Shown piece by piece: positions 25,017-32,805 of a DNA stretch of 64,000 nucleotides. Within the stretch, counting starts at the first letter, position 1. Every line of letters starts with the position of its first letter. The notes below the pieces were generated by a model. It searched no databases, was not told where the DNA came from, and saw only the letters and a program-made list of their open reading frames with translations. Made by a program: the position numbers and the translations under genes. This DNA comes from Pontixanthobacter aquaemixtae (lineage in GTDB: Bacteria > Pseudomonadota > Alphaproteobacteria > Sphingomonadales > Sphingomonadaceae), in the NCBI RefSeq assembly GCF_009827395.1, contig NZ_WTYX01000002.1, positions 372,001 through 436,000 of the forward strand, given 5' to 3'.

Positions 25017-25364
25017 TCAGTCCTCCCACGTCTCCATCACGCAGCCATAGCCTTTGCGGTAAGTCGCGGTATCAGCAGAGATCAACGGGAAGCGGGCGGT
25101 CACGCTCTTGGCTTCTTCGTCTTCGCTGAGCGTGACCAGCTCCATCCCCGGCAGCTTGTCTTTCTTGCAATCTTCCAGGCTCCGGCCCGCGACGAAACGG
25201 CACGAACAGGCAACCCGCGCCGAGTAAGCTGTGCCGGCGCCAGCATATCCGGTGATCGGGGCGCGATAGGCCCATGCCGCCACTGCCAGCACCGTCACCA
25301 AAAGCAGCAGCACCCACGGCCATCGCCGCGCCTTCAAGGTGGATCGTGCCGCTGATTTAGCCAT
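25017..25364 (-). CDS. Small membrane-anchored hypothetical protein
   Basis: A 115-residue protein with a basic N-terminus, one hydrophobic segment (about residues 17-34, WVLLLLVTVLAVAAWAY) and a periplasmic part with four cysteines (ACSCRF, EDCKKD, GYGCVMETW), so likely a disulfide-bonded domain. Not recognised. It ends 3 bases past mnmA (convergent) and begins 35 bases from the divergent serine hydrolase gene. ATG 25364 was chosen because the longer form would run into the neighbour's promoter region. Confidence 0.55.
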   Translation of the reverse strand: MAKSAARSTLKARRWPWVLLLLVTVLAVAAWAYRAPITGYAGAGTAYSARVACSCRFVAGRSLEDCKKDKLPGMELVTLSEDEEAKSVTARFPLISADTATYRKGYGCVMETWED

Positions 25365-25399
25365 TGCCAAGCGCTCCCCTGTGCGCAATTTATGCGCCC

Positions 25400-26536
25400 A
25401 TGACCGAATGCAGATTGTCTTTCTACGGCCCCCTTATCGCGGGCGCTACGCTGTTGCCAAGCCTTGTCGCATGTTCGGATGCGCCGCCGGTGGTAGAACC
25501 GCTCAGCGACGAAGCAATGGCGGCCGTTTCGCAAAACGCAGGCGCGCCCAGCGACCAACTTGCGCGGCAAGTGGACGAGCTTTTCACCAAGGACGAGCTG
25601 GGCGAAACGCGCGCATTGCTGGTGATGCATGGGGGCGAGATCGCGGCCGAACGCTACGGCGATGGCTATGATCAGGACACGCGCTTTGTCAGCTGGTCGA
25701 TGGCGAAGACGGTCACAGCTGTGATGATCGGAATGCTGGTGTCCGACGGACGCTTGCGGCTCGACGAATCGGTCCCCGAACCTCGCTGGAGCCAGACCGG
25801 CGATCCGCGCGGAGAGATCACTTTGCGCCAGCTGCTGCAAATGCGATCGGGCCTTCGCCATACCGAGGCTGGCGACCCGCCCTATGATTCGTCCGAAGTG
25901 CAGATGCTGTTCCGCGAAGGGCGCGATGATATGGCCGATTGGGCAACTTCGCAGCCGCTCGAAGCGGAACCGGGTGCCAAATTCGAATATTCGAGCAACA
26001 CCACTGTCATCCTGGCCGATATCGCCGCGCGGGTGCTGACCGACAGCAAGGATCCCGAGATACGCCGCGAAGCGGTTGATAGTTTCCTGCGGACGCGCCT
26101 GTTCGGGCCGCTGGGGATGGATTCGATGGTCCCCGAATATGATGCCAATGGCACGCTGATCGGCGGCAGCCTGATGCATGCAACCGCGCGCGATTGGGCC
26201 AAGTTTGGCGAGTTCCTGCGCCACAAGGGATCCTATCGCGGTTCGCAGCTGATCCCGCGCAAATGGATCACCTTCATGACTTCGCCCAGCCCGCGATCCG
26301 AATTTTACGGCGCGCAGACCTGGCTCAACCGCGATTCCGGGCTGGACCGCGAGGAATCGCTGCAGGACCGCGGACCCGACACGATGTTCGCCGCCATCGG
26401 CCATATGGGCCAGTATATTCTCGTCTCGCCCGAACAGAAGCTGACGGTGGTCCGGCTTGGCCATTCGGGCGCCGAGGATCGCAAGCGGATGCTGCAGGAA
26501 CTGCTCGATATCGTCGAGCTTTATCCGGAAACGTAG
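25400..26536 (+). CDS. Serine hydrolase, beta-lactamase (class C-like) family
   Basis: A 378-residue penicillin-binding-protein-fold hydrolase. The N-terminus has a hydrophobic leader ending LPSLVACSD, a possible lipobox. The nucleophile motif SxxK is SWSMAK (serine about residue 101), the second motif is FEYSSNT, and GHMGQYI near residue 335 stands where the third motif is expected. Such proteins include esterases and D-aminopeptidases, so beta-lactam resistance should not be assumed. ATG 25400 is chosen over an upstream in-frame start for the leader. Confidence 0.82.
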   Translation: MTECRLSFYGPLIAGATLLPSLVACSDAPPVVEPLSDEAMAAVSQNAGAPSDQLARQVDELFTKDELGETRALLVMHGGEIAAERYGDGYDQDTRFVSWSMAKTVTAVMIGMLVSDGRLRLDESVPEPRWSQTGDPRGEITLRQLLQMRSGLRHTEAGDPPYDSSEVQMLFREGRDDMADWATSQPLEAEPGAKFEYSSNTTVILADIAARVLTDSKDPEIRREAVDSFLRTRLFGPLGMDSMVPEYDANGTLIGGSLMHATARDWAKFGEFLRHKGSYRGSQLIPRKWITFMTSPSPRSEFYGAQTWLNRDSGLDREESLQDRGPDTMFAAIGHMGQYILVSPEQKLTVVRLGHSGAEDRKRMLQELLDIVELYPET

Positions 26537-26540
26537 AACG

Positions 26541-26577
26541 CCCCCTCAAACACTGTCACGCCTTGCCGGCGAGGGGG
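26541..26577. terminator. Inverted repeat between convergent serine hydrolase and CDF genes
   Basis: CCCCCTC (26541-26547) pairs with GAGGGGG (26571-26577); 23-base loop containing CGCCTTGCCGGCG. No T tract. It may be a terminator or one copy of a common GC-rich intergenic repeat. Confidence 0.35.
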
Positions 26578-26588
26578 AGCGCGACCGG

Positions 26589-27533
26589 TCATTGGCCTTT
26601 CTCCAGCTTGGCAAACTCGTCCTCTTCGACCAGCCGGTTGCCCGGTTCGTCAACATGCCCCGCCGGATCGATATGGATGAGCAGCTCCATATCGGGGAAG
26701 TGGCTGCACAGGTCGTTTTCGACGCGCTCGATGATGTCGTGCGCCTGCTCCACCGTCATTGCGCGCGGTAAATCGACATGGAACTGCACAAAATCGCGCG
26801 TACCGCTGGTCCGCGTGCGCAGATCGTGGAGATTGCTGAGTTCGGGGTGTTTTGCCGCCAGTTCGACAAAGCGCTGCCGCTTTTCTTCCGGCCATTCGCG
26901 GTCCATCAGATTGTCCACCGCTTCGCTCGCCGCGCGCCACGCCCCCCACAGCAGCCACGCAGCGATTGCAAAACCGAACAGCGGATCGGCAAAGGCAATA
27001 CCGCCAAACTGGTCGAGCGCCAGCGCCGCGATCACCGCCACATTCAGCAGCAAGTCCGATTGGTAATGCACATGGTCCGCCGAAATCGCGACCGAGCGGG
27101 TTTGCCGGATCACATGGCGTTGCCACAGCAGCAGGCCCAGCGTCACGACTATCGCAATGGCCGATACGCCAATGCCTTCTGCGGCCGCGCTGGTCCGTCC
27201 GCCCTCAATCAAATGCTGGATGGCTCTGAAACCGATTGCCGCTGCCGACAGCGCAATCAGCATCACCTGGAACATCGCCGAAAGCGATTCGGCTTTGCCA
27301 TGGCCGAACCGGTGATTGTCATCCGCCGGTTGCGCGGCGATCCAGACACCCACCAATGTCGCAAGGCTGGCGATCAGGTCGAGCGCGCTATCGGCAAGGC
27401 TCCCCAGCATCGCGGTCGAGCCGGTTTCCATGCTCGCCCATAGTTTGATCGCAACCAGAAACAGCGCCACCGAGATCGAAGCGATGGCGGCGCTGCGGGT
27501 CAAGCCGGCGCGGAGAGGGTCGCTTTCGCTCAT
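26589..27533 (-). CDS. Cation diffusion facilitator (FieF/YiiP-like)
   Basis: Zn/Fe/Cd-proton antiporter of the CDF family, 314 residues. Six TM segments; the transport-site motifs are DSALD (in TM2, about residues 47-51) and HVHYQSD (in TM5, about 153-159), which match the DxxxD and HxxxD sites of FieF. GHGKAES lies between TM2 and TM3. The C-terminal cytoplasmic domain (about 210-300) carries metal-binding histidines (FVQFHVDLP, LLIHIDPAGH). Overlaps the pdxH stop by ATGA, so the two are co-translated. Confidence 0.92.
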   Translation of the reverse strand: MSESDPLRAGLTRSAAIASISVALFLVAIKLWASMETGSTAMLGSLADSALDLIASLATLVGVWIAAQPADDNHRFGHGKAESLSAMFQVMLIALSAAAIGFRAIQHLIEGGRTSAAAEGIGVSAIAIVVTLGLLLWQRHVIRQTRSVAISADHVHYQSDLLLNVAVIAALALDQFGGIAFADPLFGFAIAAWLLWGAWRAASEAVDNLMDREWPEEKRQRFVELAAKHPELSNLHDLRTRTSGTRDFVQFHVDLPRAMTVEQAHDIIERVENDLCSHFPDMELLIHIDPAGHVDEPGNRLVEEDEFAKLEKGQ

Positions 27534-28144
27534 GGGTAGAGCAAAGTGTCTTTCCAGCTGCCGCCCGCTTGTCCTTGGGTCAGCTCGAACCGGCGGCGAT
27601 CATGCAGGCGGTTGGGCCGGTCCATCCAGAACTCGAATGCGTGCGGAGCCAGCGTAAAACCTGTCCAATGCGGCGGCCGTTCAACTTCGCCGCCTTCGAA
27701 GCGCTTTCTGGCGGCGGAGTAGCGTTCCACAAAGGTGGCGCGATCTGCCAGGGGGCGCGACTGGTCCGATGCCACCGCGCCCAATTGCGATTCGCGCGAA
27801 CGGCTGTGGAAATAGGCATCGGCCTGCTCTGCCGCGACTTCTTCAAGCACCCCCTCGATCCGGATTTGCCGCCGCAGCGATTTCCAGTGAAACAGCAAAG
27901 CCGCCTGGCTGTTGGCCAGGATTTCGTCGCCCTTGCGGCTCTGGGCATTGGTGTAAAACGTAAAGCCATCGGGCCCGCGCCCTTTGAGCAGCACCATCCG
28001 CACCGAAGGCGCGGCATCGGCGGCTGCGGTTGCCAAAGCCATCGCATTCGAATCATTCGGTTCGGTTTCGCGCGCTTCGGCGAACCAGGCATCGAACAGA
28101 GCGAATGGATCGGTTTGCGGAATGGCGCTTTGTTCAGCTTTCAC
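27530..28144 (-). CDS. pdxH: Pyridoxamine 5'-phosphate oxidase
   Basis: FMN-dependent oxidase that makes pyridoxal 5'-phosphate. Visible family motifs: SVRMVLLKG, FYTNAQSRKGDEI, ALLFHWKSLRRQIRIEG, SRPLADR and the C-terminal WMDRPNRLHDRRRFE with the conserved RLHDR. At 204 residues it is slightly short of the E. coli enzyme (218) at the N-terminus, as usual. Followed by an overlapping CDF gene. Confidence 0.95.
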   Translation of the reverse strand: MKAEQSAIPQTDPFALFDAWFAEARETEPNDSNAMALATAAADAAPSVRMVLLKGRGPDGFTFYTNAQSRKGDEILANSQAALLFHWKSLRRQIRIEGVLEEVAAEQADAYFHSRSRESQLGAVASDQSRPLADRATFVERYSAARKRFEGGEVERPPHWTGFTLAPHAFEFWMDRPNRLHDRRRFELTQGQAGGSWKDTLLYP

Positions 28145-28374
28145 GGTAGTTTCCTGATGAGATGGACCACATGGACCACAGTCCTAACGAACAATTCTTG
28201 CCTCGCGGTACACCCGTAATCTTCATAGGCCAATTGCGTTCCGGCAAAGAGGTAAACATGTTTTTGATCTACAGCCCAGACCGCTTGTAGGAAAGCAATC
28301 TGCAAGCTTTGCGCGGCCCCAATTGCGGAGGACATACGCTGGAAATCCGCACTCAATTCTCTTATCATCGCAAA
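28145..28374. other. Gap between pdxH and the orphan membrane gene
   Basis: 230 bases, visibly less GC-rich than the flanks. A 75-codon minus-strand frame crosses it and runs into pdxH, but it has no recognisable motif or ribosome site. I see no clear promoter or terminator. Confidence 0.3.
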
Positions 28375-28701
28375 ATGTCGCTAAGCGAAGATTGGTCTTC
28401 TTTCCAGATTTTGGCGTTCCTAGCCATCGGAATCTTCGGGCTTGTCATCTATGTATGTGTGCGTGGTTTTCGAGCCAAAGAGCTGACTTATCGGCCCTAT
28501 GGCAAGGCAGCATTATATCTTTACGCCATTGCACTTTACAGTTGGCTGCTCGATCAATTTTTTGACGACACACCTGAGAAGCTGTCATCTAAATTCGCAG
28601 CTACCGGTGTCTTTTTTGTGCTTTTCTGTCTGCTTTGGACAGGCTCATTCTATGCTGGGAAATTGTACCGAAGAATATCAGACACCAGAATACGGTATTA
28701 A
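28375..28701 (+). CDS. Orphan three-TM hypothetical membrane protein
   Basis: A 108-residue protein with three hydrophobic segments (about residues 11-30, 44-62, 77-98: ILAFLAIGIFGLVIYVC, ALYLYAIALYSWLL, FFVLFCLLWTGSFYAG). Not recognised. Codons and base composition are more AT-rich than in pdxH and dnaJ on either side (CTT, TTA, TAT, GAT-rich), which suggests recent acquisition or weak constraint. ATG 28375 is chosen over an upstream in-frame start; neither has a strong ribosome site. It may not be expressed. Confidence 0.45.
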   Translation: MSLSEDWSSFQILAFLAIGIFGLVIYVCVRGFRAKELTYRPYGKAALYLYAIALYSWLLDQFFDDTPEKLSSKFAATGVFFVLFCLLWTGSFYAGKLYRRISDTRIRY

Positions 28702-28774
28702 CGCTTGTCTTGTGCAGCGCTACGCTGACTCAATCCGCTTGCACCGGCGCGGTGTAACACCTAGCTAACACGGT

Positions 28775-29737
28775 ATGGCCGATCCATATAAAATTCTGGG
28801 TGTTGCGCGCGGTGCGTCCGAGTCGGATATCAAGAGCGCCTATCGCAAGCTGGCGAAAGAGCTGCACCCGGATAAGAACAAGGATAATCCCAAAGCGAGC
28901 GAGCGCTTTTCGGCCGCTACCAACGCATATGATCTACTGTCCGACAAAGACAAGCGCGCGCAGTTTGATCGCGGCGAAATCGATGCGGAAGGCAACCCAA
29001 CCAATCCATTTGGTGGAATGGGGGGCGGATTTGGCGGCGGCTCCCGCGGTGGTCATCAGGGCGGTTTCAGCGCGCGCGACTTCGAGAATATGCAGCCTGA
29101 TGGCGTCGATCTGGGGGATATTTTCGAAGGCCTGTTCGGCGGCGGCGGCATGGGCGGCGCGCGCGGCGCGAAACGCGGCCCGTCGGGATTTGGGCGCGGC
29201 CCTTCCCCGCCGCCGCGCAAAGGTGCCGACATTCCTTACCGCTTGCGCGTTGCCTTTACCGAGGCAGCGAGCCGTGCAGACCAGCGGATCACTTTGGCTG
29301 ATGGCAAGACTATCGATCTGAAGCTGCCCGCCGGTGTCGAGGATGGCACGCAGATGCGGCTCAAAGGCAAGGGCGAGAACGGACCCGGCGGTGCGGGCGA
29401 CGGTCTGGTCACGATTTCCATCGACAAGCATGCATTCTTCCGCCGCGACGGGCATGATGTACGGATGGATTTGCCGATAACGCTCAACGAAGCGGTGGAT
29501 GGGGCCAAGGTGAAAGTCCCGACCGTAGACGGGCCGGTGATGATGACTCTCAAACCCGGCACCAATGGCGGAACCGTGCTGCGCCTCAAAGGCAAAGGCT
29601 TTTCCAAGAAGGACGGGTCGCGAGGTGATCAGCTGGTAACGCTGGAGATCATTTTGCCCAAAGACCTGCCCGAACTGGCCAAGCGGCTTGAAGGTTGGCA
29701 AGATGACAGCGAACCACGCAGCGAAATGGGCGTCTGA
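28775..29737 (+). CDS. DnaJ/CbpA-type co-chaperone (no zinc finger)
   Basis: A 320-residue Hsp40. J-domain residues 1-70 with HPD at 31-33, a G/F-rich region (about 77-150: GGMGGGFGGG, FGGGGMGGARG) and a C-terminal peptide-binding region (about 150-310) with IPYRLRVAFTEAA, RLKGKGENGPGG and VLRLKGKGFSKK. The four CxxCxGxG zinc motifs of DnaJ are absent, so it is the CbpA class that stimulates Hsp70 ATPase. Gene order with pdxH, yihY and fabI looks like the sphingomonad arrangement (from memory). Confidence 0.92.
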   Translation: MADPYKILGVARGASESDIKSAYRKLAKELHPDKNKDNPKASERFSAATNAYDLLSDKDKRAQFDRGEIDAEGNPTNPFGGMGGGFGGGSRGGHQGGFSARDFENMQPDGVDLGDIFEGLFGGGGMGGARGAKRGPSGFGRGPSPPPRKGADIPYRLRVAFTEAASRADQRITLADGKTIDLKLPAGVEDGTQMRLKGKGENGPGGAGDGLVTISIDKHAFFRRDGHDVRMDLPITLNEAVDGAKVKVPTVDGPVMMTLKPGTNGGTVLRLKGKGFSKKDGSRGDQLVTLEIILPKDLPELAKRLEGWQDDSEPRSEMGV

Positions 29738-29754
29738 CCATCCATCAGCGCGCT

Positions 29755-30771
29755 GTGGCGCAGCCATCAAAGGGACGAGACATCAGCAAACTTCCCCATG
29801 CTGAAGACCGCATCAAGCCGTCGCATTCGCCGGAGGCAAGGCGCCGGAGGCGGGACAAGTTGCGCGATGGATTGAGCCTGCGCGTCGGCCCCGGAACGCG
29901 CGCGTTCGAAGTTATCAAGCGAACCGCCAGCGGCGCATGGAATGACGGTTTTATCCATGCGGGCAATCTCGCTTATATGGCGATGCTGGCGCTGTTTCCG
30001 TTCTTTATCCTCGGCGCAGCGATATTTTCTGCCATCGGGGAAGAAAGCGAGCGCGCCGCGACTGTCGATGCAATTCTGTTCGCGCTGCCGCCGGTGGTGG
30101 GCAATGTCATCGAACCGGTTGCGCGCAATGTCATCGAAGCGCGCAGCGGCTGGCTGCTTTGGGTTGGCGGCCTGGTCGGCCTGTGGACCGCATCGAGCCT
30201 GATCGAAACCATCCGCGACATTTTGCGCCGGGCCTACGGGACGCAAGCAACGCTGGCATTCTGGCGCTATCGCCTGCTGTCTTTCGGTGTGATCTTGCTT
30301 GCGGTGATGCTGCTGATGCTTTCGCTGATCGCGCAGTTCCTGATCGGCACAGCGCAGGAAGTGATCGCCGCCTATCTTCCGGCCTTGAACGAGGCGATTG
30401 GCCAATTGTCGGTCTCGCGATTGGTCCCCGCGCTCGGGCTGTATGGTTCGATATTCCTGATATTTGTGACGCTGACGCCCGAACAATATCGCGGGCGCAG
30501 ATATCCCAAATGGCCGGGATCCTTGCTGGTCACCCTTTGGTGGGTCGGCGTGACGGTGGCTCTGCCGCCGGTTCTCAAGCAGTTTTTCTCTTACAATCTC
30601 ACCTATGGCAGTCTGGCCGGAATAATGATCGCGCTTTTCTTTTTCTGGCTGGTTGGATTAGGAGTTGTGGTAGGAGCAGAGCTGAACGCTGCCTTGGCTG
30701 CGCCGCATGATGATGACGGCAATAATGACGCGGGCGAGGCACCGACAGACACAGCAAAGGGTAATGCATAA
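29755..30771 (+). CDS. YihY/BrkB family inner-membrane protein
   Basis: A 338-residue member of the YihY/virulence factor BrkB family. A basic N-terminus of about 50 residues precedes the core; motif FIHAGNLAYMAMLALFPFFILG is about residues 64-85, and six hydrophobic segments follow, ending YGSLAGIMIALFFFWLVGLGVVVGAELNA. Despite the family name it is not an RNase; the role is unknown (a transporter has been suggested). GTG start at 29755 with little space after the dnaJ-like stop. The TAA stop shares a base with the ATG of fabI (TAATG). Confidence 0.88.
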   Translation: MAQPSKGRDISKLPHAEDRIKPSHSPEARRRRRDKLRDGLSLRVGPGTRAFEVIKRTASGAWNDGFIHAGNLAYMAMLALFPFFILGAAIFSAIGEESERAATVDAILFALPPVVGNVIEPVARNVIEARSGWLLWVGGLVGLWTASSLIETIRDILRRAYGTQATLAFWRYRLLSFGVILLAVMLLMLSLIAQFLIGTAQEVIAAYLPALNEAIGQLSVSRLVPALGLYGSIFLIFVTLTPEQYRGRRYPKWPGSLLVTLWWVGVTVALPPVLKQFFSYNLTYGSLAGIMIALFFFWLVGLGVVVGAELNAALAAPHDDDGNNDAGEAPTDTAKGNA

Positions 30772-31595
30772 TGACCGGATTGATGGCAGGAAAACGCGGC
30801 CTGATCATGGGGCTGGCCAATGACAAATCGCTGGCATGGGGCATTGCCAAGCAATTGCACGATCAGGGCGCGGAACTGGCTTTCACCTACCAGGGGGAAG
30901 CGCTGGCAAAGCGCGTCAAACCGCTGGCCGAACAGCTTGGCTCCGATTTCACCTTCGAATGCGACGTATCACGAATGGATGCGCTCGATGCGGCTTTCGA
31001 CACGCTCAAAAGCCGTTGGGAAACCATCGACTTTGTGGTCCACGCCATCGGCTTTTCCGACAAGTCCGAATTGCGCGGGAAATATGTCGATACCAGTCTC
31101 GACAATTTCCTGATGACGATGAACATCTCGGCCTACAGTCTGGTCGCGGTTGCCAAGCGCGCGGCAGAGATGATGCCGCCGAAAACCGAAGATGGAAAAG
31201 GCGGCGGCTCGATACTGACGCTGACCTATTACGGCGCGGAAAAGGTGATCCCGCATTACAATGTGATGGGCGTTGCCAAGGCGGCCCTGGAAACCAGTGT
31301 GCAATATCTGGCCAATGATCTGGGCCCCCAGAACATCCGTGTGAACGCGATTTCAGCCGGGCCGATCAAGACTCTGGCCGCCAGCGGGATCGGCGATTTC
31401 CGCTACATTCTCAAATGGAACGAGCTCAATTCGCCGCTGCGCCGCAATGTCACCATCGATGATGTCGGCGGATCGGGGCTTTATTTCCTGTCGGACCTGT
31501 CGTCGGGCGTTACCGGCGAGACACATCATGTCGACGCCGGTTATCATGTGGTCGGGATGAAACAGGAAGATGCGCCCGATATTGCGCTGGATTAG
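30771..31595 (+). CDS. fabI: Enoyl-ACP reductase FabI (NADH)
   Basis: Last reductive step of each fatty-acid elongation round and the triclosan/isoniazid-class target. SDR-fold with the FabI nucleotide pattern GLIMGLANDKSLAWGIA, active-site pair Y163 and K170 in PHYNVMGVAKAA (Y-x6-K), Y153 in LTYYGAEKV, and the substrate loop ASGIGDF. At 274 residues it is normal. It sits directly after yihY with a one-base overlap. The 16-base palindrome after its stop is a possible terminator. Confidence 0.96.
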   Translation: MTGLMAGKRGLIMGLANDKSLAWGIAKQLHDQGAELAFTYQGEALAKRVKPLAEQLGSDFTFECDVSRMDALDAAFDTLKSRWETIDFVVHAIGFSDKSELRGKYVDTSLDNFLMTMNISAYSLVAVAKRAAEMMPPKTEDGKGGGSILTLTYYGAEKVIPHYNVMGVAKAALETSVQYLANDLGPQNIRVNAISAGPIKTLAASGIGDFRYILKWNELNSPLRRNVTIDDVGGSGLYFLSDLSSGVTGETHHVDAGYHVVGMKQEDAPDIALD

Positions 31596-31601
31596 GGAAG
31601 C

Positions 31602-31617
31602 GTCCGACCGGTCGGAC
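31602..31617. terminator. Perfect palindrome between convergent fabI and EPS gene
   Basis: GTCCGACCGGTCGGAC, 16 bases, perfect, 6 bases after the fabI stop and 3 before the end of the convergent gene; followed by TGTTTA. As RNA it folds only with a tiny loop, so terminator function is tentative. Confidence 0.4.
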
Positions 31618-31620
31618 TGT

Positions 31621-32799
31621 TTACAGCGGCTCGACCACGATTGACCGGATTTCCCCGCGGATCGTCGGCTGGCCTCTCCATGCGCGGATATTAAGGCCCA
31701 GCACATAGGTAGAGCATGTACCCTTGGCCACCGGCACTTCGAAGCGGGAAACACCGGCCGAAAAGGCCGCGTCAAAGACCGGTTCGTCAGCCCCCGCGCA
31801 GCGAAGTTGCAGCCGGGCATTCTCGCCATCCGTGTCGACCGGCAAATCATGCGCGATCGTGATGCGCACGCCCGATCCGGCTACGTCGAGCACGCGTTCG
31901 GCGATCACGCCCCCGCTGCCGCTGCGCACGAAAATGTCCATCGCATCGCCGGACAGGGCGGTTTGGGCGCGAAAGTCCCTCTCGTTCGAAAATGCCCAGT
32001 CGAACGGAGGATAGCGGTCTGACCAACCCAATTCGCCCGAGCTCCGCGCGCCGGGCTGATCGGCCGAGAGACGCCGGTATAGCAGCATCGCGTCGCCGTG
32101 GTGGCCCGCATCGGACAATCGCGACACCAGCTCGCCATCGAAATCGGGCTGCGCCTCGCGATATTCCAGCTGGAATCGCGCCAGATTGGGAAGCAGTTGT
32201 TTCTTGAGCAAAACACCGGCGAGATAGTTTTCATGCCAGTCCGACGTGCCATCGAGAATCCGTGCGAATTCGGGCAGTGTCGATGAGCGGGCAAAGGCCT
32301 GATCGAGAACCGGGAAAAGCGCCCCTTGCTGGCCGGGATGCACTCTCAACATCCGGTCGAGCGCGCTTAGCGCTTGCGGATATTGCCCTTGTTCCACGAA
32401 CCGGTCGAGCGCGAGCCCCTGCAGCAGGAGATCGCGGCGATTGAGCTTGAGCGCGGCGGCCAAAATCCGGTCTCTTTGCTCAAGATCCGCCTCGCCAAAG
32501 GCAAAAACCGCATGGGCTTTGGGGGAAAGCGCAAATTTTTCAGCGGCGCTCTTTGCTATCGGTAGCGCTTCGGCGCTTTTGCCCGGCAGATCAGCCGGAT
32601 CGGTCACGCCGGTCAAAAGACGGTTGCTGGCCATTTGTTCCAGCGCCATCCCGTTGGCCGGCCACAATTGCACGGCAAGATCGGGGTTTTTCCTGAACAG
32701 CGCAGCGCTGGCCGTGGGGAAGAAGACCGCAAGCGCGATTATCAGCCCTATGGCAACTGACGCTGCAGCACGAACAGGCTTGGTCGGTGTGTTTGCCAT
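31621..32799 (-). CDS. Unknown secreted/anchored protein of the EPS locus (TPR-like)
   Basis: A 392-residue protein, not recognised by family. One N-terminal hydrophobic segment (about residues 14-33) suggests export. Residues about 50-230 look like helical TPR-type repeats (PIAKSAAEKFALSPKAHAVF, LNRRDLLLQGLALDRFVEQGQ, YPQALSALDRMLRVHPGQQGA). Residues about 250-390 are beta-rich and acidic (VLDVAGSGVRITIAHDLPVD, FEVPVAKGTCSTYVLGLNIR). As the last gene of the BY-kinase/Wza operon it is probably an EPS assembly or export accessory; similar small TPR proteins accompany sphingan-type loci. Confidence 0.6.
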   Translation of the reverse strand: MANTPTKPVRAAASVAIGLIIALAVFFPTASAALFRKNPDLAVQLWPANGMALEQMASNRLLTGVTDPADLPGKSAEALPIAKSAAEKFALSPKAHAVFAFGEADLEQRDRILAAALKLNRRDLLLQGLALDRFVEQGQYPQALSALDRMLRVHPGQQGALFPVLDQAFARSSTLPEFARILDGTSDWHENYLAGVLLKKQLLPNLARFQLEYREAQPDFDGELVSRLSDAGHHGDAMLLYRRLSADQPGARSSGELGWSDRYPPFDWAFSNERDFRAQTALSGDAMDIFVRSGSGGVIAERVLDVAGSGVRITIAHDLPVDTDGENARLQLRCAGADEPVFDAAFSAGVSRFEVPVAKGTCSTYVLGLNIRAWRGQPTIRGEIRSIVVEPL

Positions 32800-32805
32800 C
32801 AGCGT

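Noticed and set aside
25334-26464. 376-codon minus-strand frame opposite the serine hydrolase
   Set aside because: Antisense shadow, no domain.
28141-28368. 75-codon minus-strand frame next to pdxH
   Set aside because: Overlaps pdxH, no ribosome site or recognisable motif.
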